Shown piece after piece: positions 18,145 through 28,417 of a stretch of 64,000 nt of DNA. Under the pieces are notes generated by a model. It saw only the letters and a program-made list of their open reading frames with translations, did not search any database and was not told where the DNA came from. The stretch's first letter is position 1, and every line of letters begins with the position of its first letter. The translations under genes were made by a program, and so were the position numbers. The stretch comes from Arthrobacter sp. EPSL27. GTDB lineage: Bacteria > Actinomycetota > Actinomycetes > Actinomycetales > Micrococcaceae. The DNA lies in NCBI RefSeq assembly GCF_001512305.1, contig NZ_LNUT01000005.1:529674-593673 (forward strand). Direction: 5' to 3'.

Positions 18145-19091
18145 CCCCGGCCCCCGTCGTGCTGGTCGCCGGGCCGGAGGACTATCTGGGGTCCCGCGCA
18201 ATGGACCGCATCCGTGCGCAGGTCCGCGCCGCAGCCCCCGACGTCGAGGTCACCAGGCTCAACGCCGGCAGCTATGAGCCGGGCTCGCTTGCGATGAACA
18301 TCAGCCCGTCGCTCTTCGGCGAGCAGAAGCTGATCGAAGTGGACGGGCTCGAGGGCATGAACGACGCCTTCCTGGCCGACGGGCTCAAGTACCTGCAGCA
18401 GCCCGAACCGGACGCCGTGCTGGTCCTCCGCCACAGCGGGGGAGTGCGCGGCAAGAAACTCCTCGACGCGGTGAAGGCCGGGGGCTGGCCGGTGGTGGAC
18501 TGCCAGCCCCTGAAAAAGGACGCCGACAAGATCGCGTTCGTGACCTCGGAGTTCCGGGCTGCATCGCGGCGCATCGATCCCGACGCCGTCCACGCGCTCG
18601 TTAACGCAGTCGGCGCAAACTTGGCCGAACTGGCCGCTGCCTGCAGCCAGCTGATCGCGGATGCCTCCACCGGGGTGGATGCGGCGATGGTGGACCGCTA
18701 CTACGGGGGCCGGGTGGAAGCCACCGCCTTCAAGGTGGCCGACGCCGCAATGGCCGGGAATGCACCGCTGGCCCTGTCCACGCTGCGCCACGCCCTGGAC
18801 ACCGGAGCCGACCCGGTGCCGCTCGTAGCCGCACTGGCCTCGAAGCTCCGTACCCTCGCCAAGGTCGCCGGCGCCCAGGGGTCCTCGGCCCAGATTGCCA
18901 AGCAGCTGGGCATGCAGCCCTGGCTTGTTGAGCAGGCCCAGCGGGAAGTGCGGCGCTGGACTCCGGAGGGGCTGGTCCGGTCCATCCAGGTCACCGCCGA
19001 AGCCGACGCCCAGGTCAAGGGCCTGTCCCGGGACCCGGTCTATGCGGTGGAGCACGCCGTCACGGTGATTGCGACCTCCGTGCGCCGCTGA
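18072..19091 (+). CDS. holA: DNA polymerase III subunit delta
   Basis: HolA opens the sliding clamp as part of the clamp-loader complex. The 339-residue protein shows the expected family pattern: an N-terminal AAA-like fold beginning VLVAGPEDYLGSRAMDRI, a middle region with LYG-like FGEQKLIEVDGLEG, and an all-helical C-terminal domain. The GTG start has GGGAGGAAA about 8 nt upstream and lies inside the 3' end of comEC, an unusually long 73-bp overlap. The comEA-comEC-holA order is common across bacteria. It is convergent with rpsT across a terminator. Confidence 0.92.
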   Translation: MAAAQTPRARSAASKTATASWRDVTPAPVVLVAGPEDYLGSRAMDRIRAQVRAAAPDVEVTRLNAGSYEPGSLAMNISPSLFGEQKLIEVDGLEGMNDAFLADGLKYLQQPEPDAVLVLRHSGGVRGKKLLDAVKAGGWPVVDCQPLKKDADKIAFVTSEFRAASRRIDPDAVHALVNAVGANLAELAAACSQLIADASTGVDAAMVDRYYGGRVEATAFKVADAAMAGNAPLALSTLRHALDTGADPVPLVAALASKLRTLAKVAGAQGSSAQIAKQLGMQPWLVEQAQREVRRWTPEGLVRSIQVTAEADAQVKGLSRDPVYAVEHAVTVIATSVRR

Positions 19092-19174
19092 CCGGAGGTG
19101 GAACGGCGCCGGACAGGCGGGCGCCGTGCACTCCGCGGAACAAGGGCACCGCAAACCCTGCGCATTAACTGGAA

Positions 19175-19203
19175 GTGGCCGGCACCCTGGGGGTGCCGGC
19201 CAC
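19175..19203. terminator. Bidirectional terminator, holA/rpsT
   Basis: Perfect 13-bp arms, GTGGCCGGCACCC (19175-19187) and GGGTGCCGGCCAC (19191-19203), with a 3-nt loop lie between the convergent holA and rpsT genes. Confidence 0.7.
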
Positions 19204-19232
19204 AATCATCAGTTCAAGTGAACTGGAAGCCT

Positions 19233-19493
19233 TTAGAGCGCGTTGACCTTCTTGGAGATGGCCGACTTGCGGTTAGCAGCGTTGTTCTTGTGGAGAACGC
19301 CCTTGCTGACAGCCTTGTCCAGCTTGCGGCTGGCGGTGAGCAGTGCAGCGGCCGCAGCATCCTTGTCGGTGGACTCAACGGCGGTGTTGACGGCGCGGAT
19401 GGCCGTCTTCAGCTCGGACTTGACTGCGTTGTTGCGCAGACGGGCCTTCTCGTTGGTGAGGATGCGCTTTTTCTGGGACTTGATATTAGCCAC
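19233..19493 (-). CDS. rpsT: 30S ribosomal protein S20
   Basis: An 86-residue, strongly basic, helical protein of the small subunit that binds 16S rRNA. It begins [20 protein letters not shown] and ends with [16 protein letters not shown], as in the family. It has an AAAAAGAGAG purine tract as ribosome binding site, and a CTCTAGACC element about 30 nt upstream may be its -10. Its position on the strand opposite holA and lepA is usual for actinobacteria. Confidence 0.97.
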   Translation of the reverse strand: MANIKSQKKRILTNEKARLRNNAVKSELKTAIRAVNTAVESTDKDAAAAALLTASRKLDKAVSKGVLHKNNAANRKSAISKKVNAL

Positions 19494-19690
19494 GTGTGAA
19501 CTCTCTTTTTCAATGCGGAAAATGGTCTAGAGGGCTTTCAGATTGGCCATCGACTGAGCGGCGTGGGGATACCTATGGCGACCAACCATCTGTGGCCGTC
19601 GACCTGCACGGACACACAGCTGTCAATAATAGCAGAGATGACGCCGCAGGCACGAACAGAGTGGCGATCCCGGAGCCATCCTCCGGCGCG

Positions 19691-20281
19691 TCAGCGCCAG
19701 CCGTGGCGGGTGCGCAGCGCGGCGGCGACCATGTTGAAGCGTCCCACGTCGAGGATGGCACCCTCGCGCCGGACGTCCTGGGGGCTGACCTGCAGGATCC
19801 GGTCCAGTTTTGCCTCGCTGGGACGCCACTGCCGGTCCCACGGGCCCGTGCCGATGTCCACATAGTCATCCGCGCGACGGGCATCCCCGTCATGGTCCTT
19901 GCTGGTCAGCATCAAGCCCAGCAGGTAGCGGCCGCTGGAGCCCACCAGCAGCACCGGGCGGTCCTTGCCTTGCGAATGGTCCTCTTCATAAGGAACCCAG
20001 GTCCAGACCACCTCACCCGGCTCCGGGCGGCCGTTGGGGGAGGGCGCATAGCTGACCGTGGCAGTTCCCTGGAAGTCGCCGGGGTACCGGCCGTTCAACC
20101 CGGCGGGGCGGTTGGTGCCGGGGCGCGCGCCGGGAGTGGCGGTCCTGGCCTTGACGGCCTTGGTGGGCCTGGTAGTCCTTGCCTTCGTGCCGGCGCTGCC
20201 GGGCGCGGCGCCGGAGCGCCCCTCCAGGAAGCGCAGGGTGCTGCGGACTGCATTGCCAAGTGAACGTAGATTCCAAGCCAT
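19691..20281 (-). CDS. PemK/MazF-like toxin-family protein, solitary
   Basis: The C-terminal half (about residues 80-196) matches the PemK/MazF fold used by mRNA-cleaving toxins, with GEVVWTWVPYEEDHSQGKDRP as the first strand pair and LMLTSKDHDG and DRILQVSPQDVRREGAILD later. The first 75-80 residues are a basic, Ala/Pro/Thr-rich extension not found in short toxins. No antitoxin gene adjoins it: rpsT lies 197 nt downstream and lepA is divergent. It may be a housekeeping derivative of the family rather than an active toxin. Confidence 0.75.
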   Translation of the reverse strand: MAWNLRSLGNAVRSTLRFLEGRSGAAPGSAGTKARTTRPTKAVKARTATPGARPGTNRPAGLNGRYPGDFQGTATVSYAPSPNGRPEPGEVVWTWVPYEEDHSQGKDRPVLLVGSSGRYLLGLMLTSKDHDGDARRADDYVDIGTGPWDRQWRPSEAKLDRILQVSPQDVRREGAILDVGRFNMVAAALRTRHGWR

Positions 20282-20386
20282 GGGGAAACCTTACCGGCAG
20301 CGGTTGGGGCCGCCCGGTTGCCGGCCCGCCGGGAACCGGGGATGTAATGCCGCAGGTCCGGACGTGGGAGACTATAGGGAGAGAAA

Positions 20387-20440
20387 ATGCGGTGCGTTGC
20401 AGGACGGGAAACCGGCCCCGGGCGCCAAACCGTGGAATAG
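20387..20440 (+). CDS. Possible upstream ORF of lepA (17 aa)
   Basis: An ATG with a good AGGGAGAG ribosome binding site opens a 17-codon ORF (MRCVAGRETGPGRQTVE) ending 31 nt before the lepA GTG. There is no run of a single amino acid to suggest classical attenuation. It may be a translated leader or a chance ORF. Confidence 0.3.
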   Translation: MRCVAGRETGPGRQTVE

Positions 20441-20462
20441 CCAACAGTAAAGCCAACAGTAA
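20439..20462 (+). repeat. 12-bp tandem duplication before lepA
   Basis: AGCCAACAGTAA occurs twice without a gap (20439-20450, 20451-20462), directly before the AAGGA ribosome binding site of lepA. Confidence 0.8.
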
Positions 20463-20471
20463 GGACCCTGC

Positions 20472-22325
<1,854 letters not shown>

Positions 22326-22367
22326 CGGTGCCCGTCATGACTGTCCTCCCGCAGGCGGGCCCCGCCC

Positions 22368-23606
22368 GTGCCTAGCGCCCTGCCGCTGGGCGACCCGGCG
22401 CCGCCGGACGGGCTGCTGCCCGCCCAGGCGCTGGAGGGCGCCGCTTCCCGGGCCTTCGGGCTATACGTGCACATCCCGTTCTGCGCCGTGCGCTGCGGCT
22501 ACTGCGACTTCAACACCTACACCGCCACGGAACTGGGCGGGGGCGCCTCCCAGGACGCTTACGCGGTCACCGCCGTGACTGAGGTGGAGTTCGCCGCGCA
22601 AGCCCTGGCGGCGTCCGGGCTGCCGGAACGCCCGCTCAGCACGGTCTTCTTCGGCGGCGGGACACCCACGCTGCTGCCCGCCGAGGACCTGGCCGCTGTC
22701 CTCACGGCGGCGATCGGGGCGTGGGGCCTTGCGCCGGGCGCCGAGGTCACCACGGAGGCCAACCCGGACTCCGTCACGCCTGCTTCCCTGCAACTGCTGG
22801 CCGACGCCGGTTTCAGCCGCGTGTCGTTCGGCATGCAGTCGGCGGTGCCGCACGTTCTGAAGGTCCTGGACCGCACCCATACCCCCAGCCGTGTGCCGCA
22901 GGCGGTCCAGTGGGCGCGGGACGCCGGCCTCGCCGTCAGCCTTGACCTGATCTACGGCACCCCGGGGGAGTCGCTGGCCGACTGGCGCTACTCGCTGGAG
23001 ACGGCACTGTCCTACGGGCCCGACCACATCAGCGCCTACGCGCTGATCGTCGAGGACGGCACCAAACTCGCGGCCCAGATCCGCCGCGGCGAGGTCCCGG
23101 GAATCGACGACGACGACCACGCCGCCAAATACGAACTCGCCGACCAGCTCATCTCGGCCGCCGGGCTGTCCTGGTACGAGGTCAGCAACTGGGCCCGCAC
23201 ACCGGAGCAGGCCTGCCGCCACAACCTCGCGTACTGGCGCGGGGACGACTGGTGGGGGATCGGCCCCGGGGCACACTCCCACGTCGGGGGCGTGCGCTGG
23301 TGGAACGTCAAGCACCCCACGGCCTATGCGGGCCGGATGGCCGCCGGACTGTCACCGGCCGCCGGACGGGAAACCCTCGATTCCGAAACCCGCAACGTGG
23401 AGCGGGTCATGCTGGAAGCCCGCCTCAGCTCCGGGCTGGAGATACCCAGCCTGGGCGGACTGGGCGACACCGGCAGGCACGCCGTCGCCGGGCTGATCGC
23501 CGACGGCTTGATCGAGCCGGCGGCGGCCTTCCACGGCACCCTCGTGCTGACCCTCAAGGGCCGTCTGCTCGCCGACGCCGTGGTCCGGAGGATCCTGCCC
23601 GATTAG
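22368..23606 (+). CDS. hemW: HemW, heme chaperone (radical SAM, HemN-like)
   Basis: Once annotated as oxygen-independent coproporphyrinogen oxidase, HemW is a heme-binding radical SAM protein. The 412-residue product carries the 4Fe-4S motif CAVRCGYC (C39, C43, C46) and the HNLAYW heme motif (HNxxYW) that separates HemW from true HemN. A LepA gene immediately upstream is typical. The start GTG at 22368 is the only suitable start before the radical SAM domain but has a poor ribosome binding site, so translation may be coupled to lepA. Confidence 0.93.
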   Translation: MPSALPLGDPAPPDGLLPAQALEGAASRAFGLYVHIPFCAVRCGYCDFNTYTATELGGGASQDAYAVTAVTEVEFAAQALAASGLPERPLSTVFFGGGTPTLLPAEDLAAVLTAAIGAWGLAPGAEVTTEANPDSVTPASLQLLADAGFSRVSFGMQSAVPHVLKVLDRTHTPSRVPQAVQWARDAGLAVSLDLIYGTPGESLADWRYSLETALSYGPDHISAYALIVEDGTKLAAQIRRGEVPGIDDDDHAAKYELADQLISAAGLSWYEVSNWARTPEQACRHNLAYWRGDDWWGIGPGAHSHVGGVRWWNVKHPTAYAGRMAAGLSPAAGRETLDSETRNVERVMLEARLSSGLEIPSLGGLGDTGRHAVAGLIADGLIEPAAAFHGTLVLTLKGRLLADAVVRRILPD

Positions 23607-23627
23607 GGTCCGGAGGATCCTGCCCGA
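23582..23627 (+). repeat. 21-bp direct repeat across the hemW stop
   Basis: GGTCCGGAGGATCCTGCCCGA occurs at 23582-23602 and again, exactly, at 23607-23627. The first copy encodes the last HemW residues and the TAG follows it, so this looks like a small tandem duplication of the gene end. Confidence 0.85.
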
Positions 23628-23644
23628 CCAACGGAATTGAACCC

Positions 23645-23684
23645 AAAAGCCGGCCGCCGCCCCGTGGGGCTGCGGCCGGCTTTT
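23645..23684. terminator. Bidirectional terminator, hemW/DUF4870
   Basis: AAAAGCCGGCCGC (23645-23657) pairs with GCGGCCGGCTTTT (23672-23684), giving a 13-bp stem with T/A tracts on both sides, between two convergent genes. Confidence 0.85.
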
Positions 23685-23714
23685 CTGGTCCGATCGGGTG
23701 CTGGTGCCGGTCGG

Positions 23715-24164
23715 CTACTTGATCCAGCGGAGGTTGAACTCGTAGCGGTGCGGCTGGCCGCGGTTGACGTGGATGCCGGCCGCGACGGAGAAGCAGGTGA
23801 CGGCAATCCAGATCACCGTGGCGAGGACGGCGAAGATGTTGCCCACCACCGGGACGAAGACCAGCAGGTTGCAGACCACCGCCGCAATTGTGGGCGGCAG
23901 CGTGAAGTTGAGTGCTTCCTTGGACTCCTGTGCCGTGAACGGCCCGCGGTCCTTGAAGATCAGGTAGATCAGCAGCGCGGGAACGCACCCGAGGATGCCG
24001 CCGAAGTGCGCGAGGGTGGCCCACTGGCGGTCCTCGTTTGCCGTCAGGGGCAGCGCATTGGCGGGAACGCCATGGTAAGGCGGCTGGCCATGGCCGGCCT
24101 GGTCGCCGGGGTGTTCGCGTGCATCTTCTGCCACGGTGTCGTCCTTCGGATTGCTGTGTTGCAT
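23715..24164 (-). CDS. DUF4870 (Tic20-like) membrane protein
   Basis: A 149-residue protein with a hydrophilic His/Pro-rich N-terminus of about 45 residues and then a DUF4870 domain. It has about three hydrophobic segments (GGILGCVPALLIYLIF, IAAVVCNLLVFVPVVGNIFAVL, WIAVTCFSVAAGIHV) and the typical AQESKEALNF motif. The molecular function is unknown; the fold is related to Tic20-type membrane proteins. It sits alone, convergent with hemW. Confidence 0.85.
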   Translation of the reverse strand: MQHSNPKDDTVAEDAREHPGDQAGHGQPPYHGVPANALPLTANEDRQWATLAHFGGILGCVPALLIYLIFKDRGPFTAQESKEALNFTLPPTIAAVVCNLLVFVPVVGNIFAVLATVIWIAVTCFSVAAGIHVNRGQPHRYEFNLRWIK

Positions 24165-24305
24165 TGGTGCCTGGAAATGCCAGGGCTGCGCCGGGAGCGA
24201 AGCCGCCTTACCAAGAATACTTGCTTGGGGGCGGAATCGAGGATCAGCCCGCTGTCGCGGGCGGCCGGACGGGAAAGCCAGGACGGGAAAATCCGGACAG
24301 GAAAG

Positions 24306-25151
24306 TCAGGGCACCGTAAGGAAGTCGATCACTTCCTCCACCCTTCCCAGCAGGGACGGTTCCAAATCGGCGTAGCTGCGCACCGCGCCGAGGAGCTTCT
24401 GCCAGCCCAGGCCGATGTCCTCCTTGGTGCTGTGCGGCCAGCCGAACGCCATGAGGATGCCGGTCTTCCAGTCCACGCCGCGGGGGATCACGGGCCACGC
24501 TTCGATCCCGAGCACTGCCGGCCGGATCGCCTGCCAGACGTCCACATACGGGTGGCCCACAATCAGCACGTTGCCTGCCGCGCCGGGGGAGGCCATCACG
24601 GCGTCGGCGATCCGGGATTCCTTCGAATCGGGAACCAGGTGGTCCACCAGGACACCGAGCCGGCGGCCGGGGCCGGGCCGGAAGGCGGCCACAGCGCCGG
24701 CGAGGTCGTCAATGCCGTGCAGCGGCTCGACCACGATGCCCTCCACCCGGAGGTCGTCGCCCCAGACTTTCTCGACGAGTTCGGCGTCGTGCTTGCCTTC
24801 CACCCAGATCCGGCTCGCTTTCGCCACCTGGGCGCGCTGCCCGGCGACCCGGACGGAGCCGGAAGCGGTGCGGGTGCCGGCCGGGGCCGCGGCCCGCGGT
24901 GCCGGCGGCATCAGCCGGATCGGCTGTCCTTCGAGCAGGAAGCCGAAGCCGAGCCGGAACGACCGGGACTTGCCGCGGCGGTCCTCCAGGGCAACGACGT
25001 GCATTCCGCCGGACTTCTCGACCCGGGTCACGGCCCCCACCCAGCCGGACTGCACTTCCTCCAGCACCATGCCGCGTTCCACCGGCACCTCCGGCAGTTG
25101 GGTCTTGGCGGGGGCGGACAGGTCCTGGGGGCCCCAGTTCTGGTACGACAT
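24306..25151 (-). CDS. DUF3097 family protein, toprim-like core
   Basis: A 281-residue actinobacterial protein matching DUF3097. The N-terminus resembles a small beta-barrel, and the central part contains VEGKHDAELVEKVWGDDL and GVLVDHLVPDSKESRI, acidic elements reminiscent of toprim-like nucleotide/RNA enzymes. The C-terminus is helical. Function is unknown. The ATG at 25151 is preferred; a GTG three codons earlier is possible. It is divergent from hrcA, whose CIRCE operator lies about 120 nt away, but nothing shows shared heat control. Confidence 0.8.
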   Translation of the reverse strand: MSYQNWGPQDLSAPAKTQLPEVPVERGMVLEEVQSGWVGAVTRVEKSGGMHVVALEDRRGKSRSFRLGFGFLLEGQPIRLMPPAPRAAAPAGTRTASGSVRVAGQRAQVAKASRIWVEGKHDAELVEKVWGDDLRVEGIVVEPLHGIDDLAGAVAAFRPGPGRRLGVLVDHLVPDSKESRIADAVMASPGAAGNVLIVGHPYVDVWQAIRPAVLGIEAWPVIPRGVDWKTGILMAFGWPHSTKEDIGLGWQKLLGAVRSYADLEPSLLGRVEEVIDFLTVP

Positions 25152-25263
25152 TGGTTCCACACTGCTTTGCGCTTGGTCTGTGACGGCGGGCTGTGCCCGA
25201 AAACACCAGCCCCAGGAAGAACGCCCGGAGCGAATCCAATGCTAACAATGCGGCGACTCATAT

Positions 25264-25298
25264 TAGACTGGTTAGCACTTAGGCATGTCGAGTGCTAA
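25264..25298 (+). promoter_or_regulatory. hrcA promoter with CIRCE operator
   Basis: TAGACT at 25264-25269 is a good -10. It is followed at once by TTAGCACTT (25272-25280), 9 nt, GAGTGCTAA (25290-25298), one mismatch from the CIRCE consensus. HrcA bound here would block transcription start, so hrcA-dnaJ2 is autoregulated and heat inducible. Confidence 0.9.
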
Positions 25299-25360
25299 CC
25301 ACAGCGGTGCGTCCGGTGACCGGCGGCACCGGACACCGGACCGTCGATTGGAGGTGGAAC

Positions 25361-26374
25361 GTGAGCGAACCACGCAAACTCGAAGTGCTGCGCGCCATCG
25401 TGGAGGACTATGTCCATTCACGGGAACCCGTCGGCTCCAAAGCCCTCGTCGAGCGGCACCACCTGGGCGTGTCCAGTGCCACGATCCGCAATGACATGGC
25501 CGCCCTGGAGGACGAGGGGCTGATCACGGCGCCGCACACCAGCGCCGGGCGCATCCCCACGGACAAGGGTTACCGGCTCTTCGTCGACCAGATCTCGGCG
25601 GTCAAGCCCCTCTCGCCGGCGGAACGCCGCGCCATCCAGGCGCTGCTGGAGGGCTCCGAGGACCTCGACGACGTCCTGGACCGGACCGTCCGGCTGCTCG
25701 CGCAGCTGACCAACCAGGTCGCCGTCGTGCAGTACCCGCACCTCAGCAGGGCCAAGGTGCGGCACATCGAATTCGTCCTGCTGGCGCCCCGCAAGGTGCT
25801 CGCAGTGCTGATCGCTGACACCGGCAAAGTGGAACAGCGGGTCATCGACGTCGGGCAGGACCTCCCCGACGACGCCCTCGCCGACCTGCGGTCACGGTTC
25901 CTCGGTTCCCTCTCCGGCACCCCGCTGAACCTCCTGCCGCAGTCGCTGCAGGCCGTGGTGGCCAGTTGCCCGCCCGCACGGCGCAGCGTCGCCCAGGCGC
26001 TGGCCCGCGGCCTGGAGGCCCTGGCCGTGAGCAGCCGCGAGGAGCGCATGGTCATGGCCGGCACGGCCAACCTGGCCCGCTCCAACGTGGATTTTCCGCT
26101 GAGCATCGGCCCGGTGCTGGAGGCCCTGGAGGAGCAGGTGGTCATGCTCCGCCTGCTGAGCGACATGGCCGCGGACCCGCGCGGTGTCACGGTCAGCATC
26201 GGCCGGGAGAACCCCTACGACGGACTCGCGGAGGCCTCGGTGGTGGCAACCGGCTACGGGCCGGACGCGACCGCCAAGGTCGGCGTGCTCGGCCCCACCC
26301 GGATGGACTATCCCACCACCATGGCCGCCGTCAGGGCGGTGGCCCGCTACCTGTCACGGATCCTCGGACCCTGA
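25361..26374 (+). CDS. hrcA: Heat-inducible transcription repressor HrcA
   Basis: HrcA represses chaperone genes at CIRCE sites and is released on heat stress. The 337-residue protein has an N-terminal winged helix ([42 protein letters not shown]) and the HrcA dimerisation/effector domain ([29 protein letters not shown]). The GTG start is chosen for the GGAGGTGG ribosome binding site and because the winged helix begins directly after it. A CIRCE element lies in its promoter. dnaJ2 follows after 93 nt. Confidence 0.95.
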   Translation: MSEPRKLEVLRAIVEDYVHSREPVGSKALVERHHLGVSSATIRNDMAALEDEGLITAPHTSAGRIPTDKGYRLFVDQISAVKPLSPAERRAIQALLEGSEDLDDVLDRTVRLLAQLTNQVAVVQYPHLSRAKVRHIEFVLLAPRKVLAVLIADTGKVEQRVIDVGQDLPDDALADLRSRFLGSLSGTPLNLLPQSLQAVVASCPPARRSVAQALARGLEALAVSSREERMVMAGTANLARSNVDFPLSIGPVLEALEEQVVMLRLLSDMAADPRGVTVSIGRENPYDGLAEASVVATGYGPDATAKVGVLGPTRMDYPTTMAAVRAVARYLSRILGP

Positions 26375-26467
26375 CGGACCACACCCGGCCCGCCCGGGTA
26401 GCAACCAGGCTTCTTGCCCTTACCGCTTGCCCCCAACCGGCAGTACAACCAGGAAGAGATACACACT

Positions 26468-27598
26468 TTGAGCAGCCATTACGACGTTCTTGGAGTCTCC
26501 CGCGAAGCTACGGGTGAAGAGATCAAGAAGGCTTACCGCAAGCTGGCGCGGACCCTCCACCCGGACGTGAACCCCGGGGACGATGCCTCGGAGCGGTTCA
26601 AGGCCGTGACGCATGCGTACGAGGTGCTGTCCGATCCGCAGAAGCGCCGGGTCTATGACACCACCGGCAACGAGAACGGCACCGAGAACGGGTTCGGCGG
26701 CGGAAGCTACTCCGGCCAGGGCTTCGCGTTCCAGGACATCTTTGAGACCTTCTTCGGCGCCGGCGGCGGCCAGGCCGGTCCGGCCTCCCGCGTCCGCCGC
26801 GGCCAGGACGCCCTGATCAGCGTCCGGATCGACCTCCGCGACGCCGTGTTCGGCGTCAACAAGAAAATCGAAGTCGACACGGCTGTCACCTGCCCCACCT
26901 GCGAGGGCTCATGCTGCCGCGAAGGCAGCCACCCCGAGCGCTGCGACATCTGCGGCGGCAGCGGCCAGGTCCAGCGCGCCGTCCGCTCCATCCTCGGCCA
27001 GGTCATGACCACGGCGCCCTGCGGTTCCTGCGAGGGCTTCGGCACCGTCATCAAGGACCCCTGCAACGAATGCGCCGGCCAGGGCCGGATCCGCAGCCGG
27101 CGTTCCTTGACGGTCAAGGTTCCCGCCGGTGTTGCCACCGGCACCCGCATCCAGCTCTCCGGCCAGGGCGAGGCCGGTCCCGCCGGCGGACCTGCCGGCG
27201 ACCTGTACGTGGAGATCCGCGTCAACAACGACGCCACCTACGTGCGCGACGGCGACGACCTGCACGCCAGCCTCAACATCCCCATGACGGCTGCCGCCCT
27301 GGGCACCGAGCTCACGCTGGACACCTTCGACGGCCAGCAGGAGATCGACGTCAAGGCCGGCACGCAGTCCGGTGAGGTCATCACCCTCCGCGGGCTCGGC
27401 GTCACCCACCTGCGTGGCTACGGCCGGGGGGACCTCAAGGTCCACCTGCAGGTGGATACCCCCGCCAAGCTCGACGCCGCCCAGGAAGACCTGCTGCGCC
27501 AGCTCGCCAAGTTGCGCGGCGAGCAGTTCACCGAGGGAAAGCTCGCGGCGAGCGGCGGCGTCTTCGCGAAACTCCGGGACCGCCTCGGTAACCTGTAG
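26468..27598 (+). CDS. dnaJ: Chaperone DnaJ (second, HrcA-linked type)
   Basis: DnaJ stimulates the DnaK ATPase and delivers unfolded proteins. The 376-residue protein has the J domain (HYDVLGV near the start, HPD at about residues 33-35), a G/F-rich stretch, the four-repeat zinc region (CPTCEGSC, CDICGGSG, CGSCEGFG, CNECAGQG; the first repeat lacks the usual glycines), and C-terminal peptide-binding domains. The TTG at 26468 is chosen from an upstream AGGAAGAG and family alignment. It belongs to the hrcA-dnaJ2 operon, distinct from the dnaK-linked dnaJ. Confidence 0.94.
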   Translation: MSSHYDVLGVSREATGEEIKKAYRKLARTLHPDVNPGDDASERFKAVTHAYEVLSDPQKRRVYDTTGNENGTENGFGGGSYSGQGFAFQDIFETFFGAGGGQAGPASRVRRGQDALISVRIDLRDAVFGVNKKIEVDTAVTCPTCEGSCCREGSHPERCDICGGSGQVQRAVRSILGQVMTTAPCGSCEGFGTVIKDPCNECAGQGRIRSRRSLTVKVPAGVATGTRIQLSGQGEAGPAGGPAGDLYVEIRVNNDATYVRDGDDLHASLNIPMTAAALGTELTLDTFDGQQEIDVKAGTQSGEVITLRGLGVTHLRGYGRGDLKVHLQVDTPAKLDAAQEDLLRQLAKLRGEQFTEGKLAASGGVFAKLRDRLGNL

Positions 27599-27600
27599 CG

Positions 27601-28380
27601 GTGAGCAACCCCGTTTTCTTCACGGCCCCCGGCACCCTGGACGGGCTGGCCCCCGGTTCCGAGTTCATCCTGGACGGGGCCGAGGCCCGGCATGCCGTCA
27701 CGGTCAAACGGCTCACCGTAGGTGAATCCGTGGACATCGCCGACGGCGCCGGGAAACGCCTCACCGGTGCCGTCGCCGCCGTCGGCCCGAACCAGCTGAC
27801 GGTGACGTGCGCGGAACTCTCCGACGAGCCCCGGCCCCTGGTCCGGCTGGTCCTGGTGCAGGCCCTCGCGAAGGGGGACCGGGACGAACTCGCGGCGGAG
27901 ACCGCCACCGAACTCGGGATCGACGCCGTGGTGCCGTGGCAGGCGGAACGTTCCATCGTCCGGTGGAAGGCAGAGCGGGCGGCGAAAGCCCACGCCAAGT
28001 GGCAGTCGATCGTCACGGCGGCGGCCAAACAGGCACGCCGTGCTTGGATCCCTGAGGTCCGTTCCGCCGTCGACACCGCCGGGCTGCAGGCGGCCGTGGC
28101 CGCCGCAGACCTCGCCGTGATCCTCCACGAGGACGCGGTGCGCCCGCTGCGCCAGGTGCTGGAGGCCTGGCAGGCGTCGGGATCCGCTGCCGACGGGCAC
28201 GGCGTTGAGCGCGAAATACTGCTGATTGTGGGACCGGAAGGCGGCATCAGCCCGCGGGAAGTCACCCGGCTCTGCGATGCCGGCGCTGTCACGGCCCTGC
28301 TGGGACACCACGTCCTGCGCTCGTCCACGGCAGGCCCCGCCGCCACGGTCCTCGCCAGCGACATCCTGGGCCGCTGGTAG
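27601..28380 (+). CDS. rsmE: 16S rRNA (uracil1498-N3)-methyltransferase RsmE
   Basis: RsmE methylates U1498 of 16S rRNA in the 30S subunit. The 259-residue SPOUT protein has an N-terminal PUA-like region (LDGAEARHAVTVKRLTVGES) and the C-terminal knot with IVGPEGGISPREV and LGHHVLRSSTAG, the SAM-binding loops. It begins 2 nt after the dnaJ2 stop, which argues for cotranscription under CIRCE control. It is convergent with the GerMN lipoprotein gene. Confidence 0.93.
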   Translation: MSNPVFFTAPGTLDGLAPGSEFILDGAEARHAVTVKRLTVGESVDIADGAGKRLTGAVAAVGPNQLTVTCAELSDEPRPLVRLVLVQALAKGDRDELAAETATELGIDAVVPWQAERSIVRWKAERAAKAHAKWQSIVTAAAKQARRAWIPEVRSAVDTAGLQAAVAAADLAVILHEDAVRPLRQVLEAWQASGSAADGHGVEREILLIVGPEGGISPREVTRLCDAGAVTALLGHHVLRSSTAGPAATVLASDILGRW

Positions 28381-28417
28381 CACCTAGCGTGCCAGCGCCA
28401 CCCCAGACGGAGAGTGC

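Noticed and set aside
16345..18201. 618-codon minus-strand ORF across comEC and the start of holA
   Set aside because: An antisense shadow of comEC; Arg/His/Gln-rich, no ribosome binding site and no recognisable domain.
19522..19531. Second dre-like sequence (TGGTCTAGA) upstream of rpsT
   Set aside because: Only one half of the palindrome is present; on the rpsT strand it reads CTCTAGACC and is better explained as a -10 element.
20368..20384. T7 promoter-like ACTATAGGGAGA before lepA
   Set aside because: It matches only the initiation part of a T7-type promoter; the TAATACGACTC upstream part is missing and no phage genes are near. Chance match.
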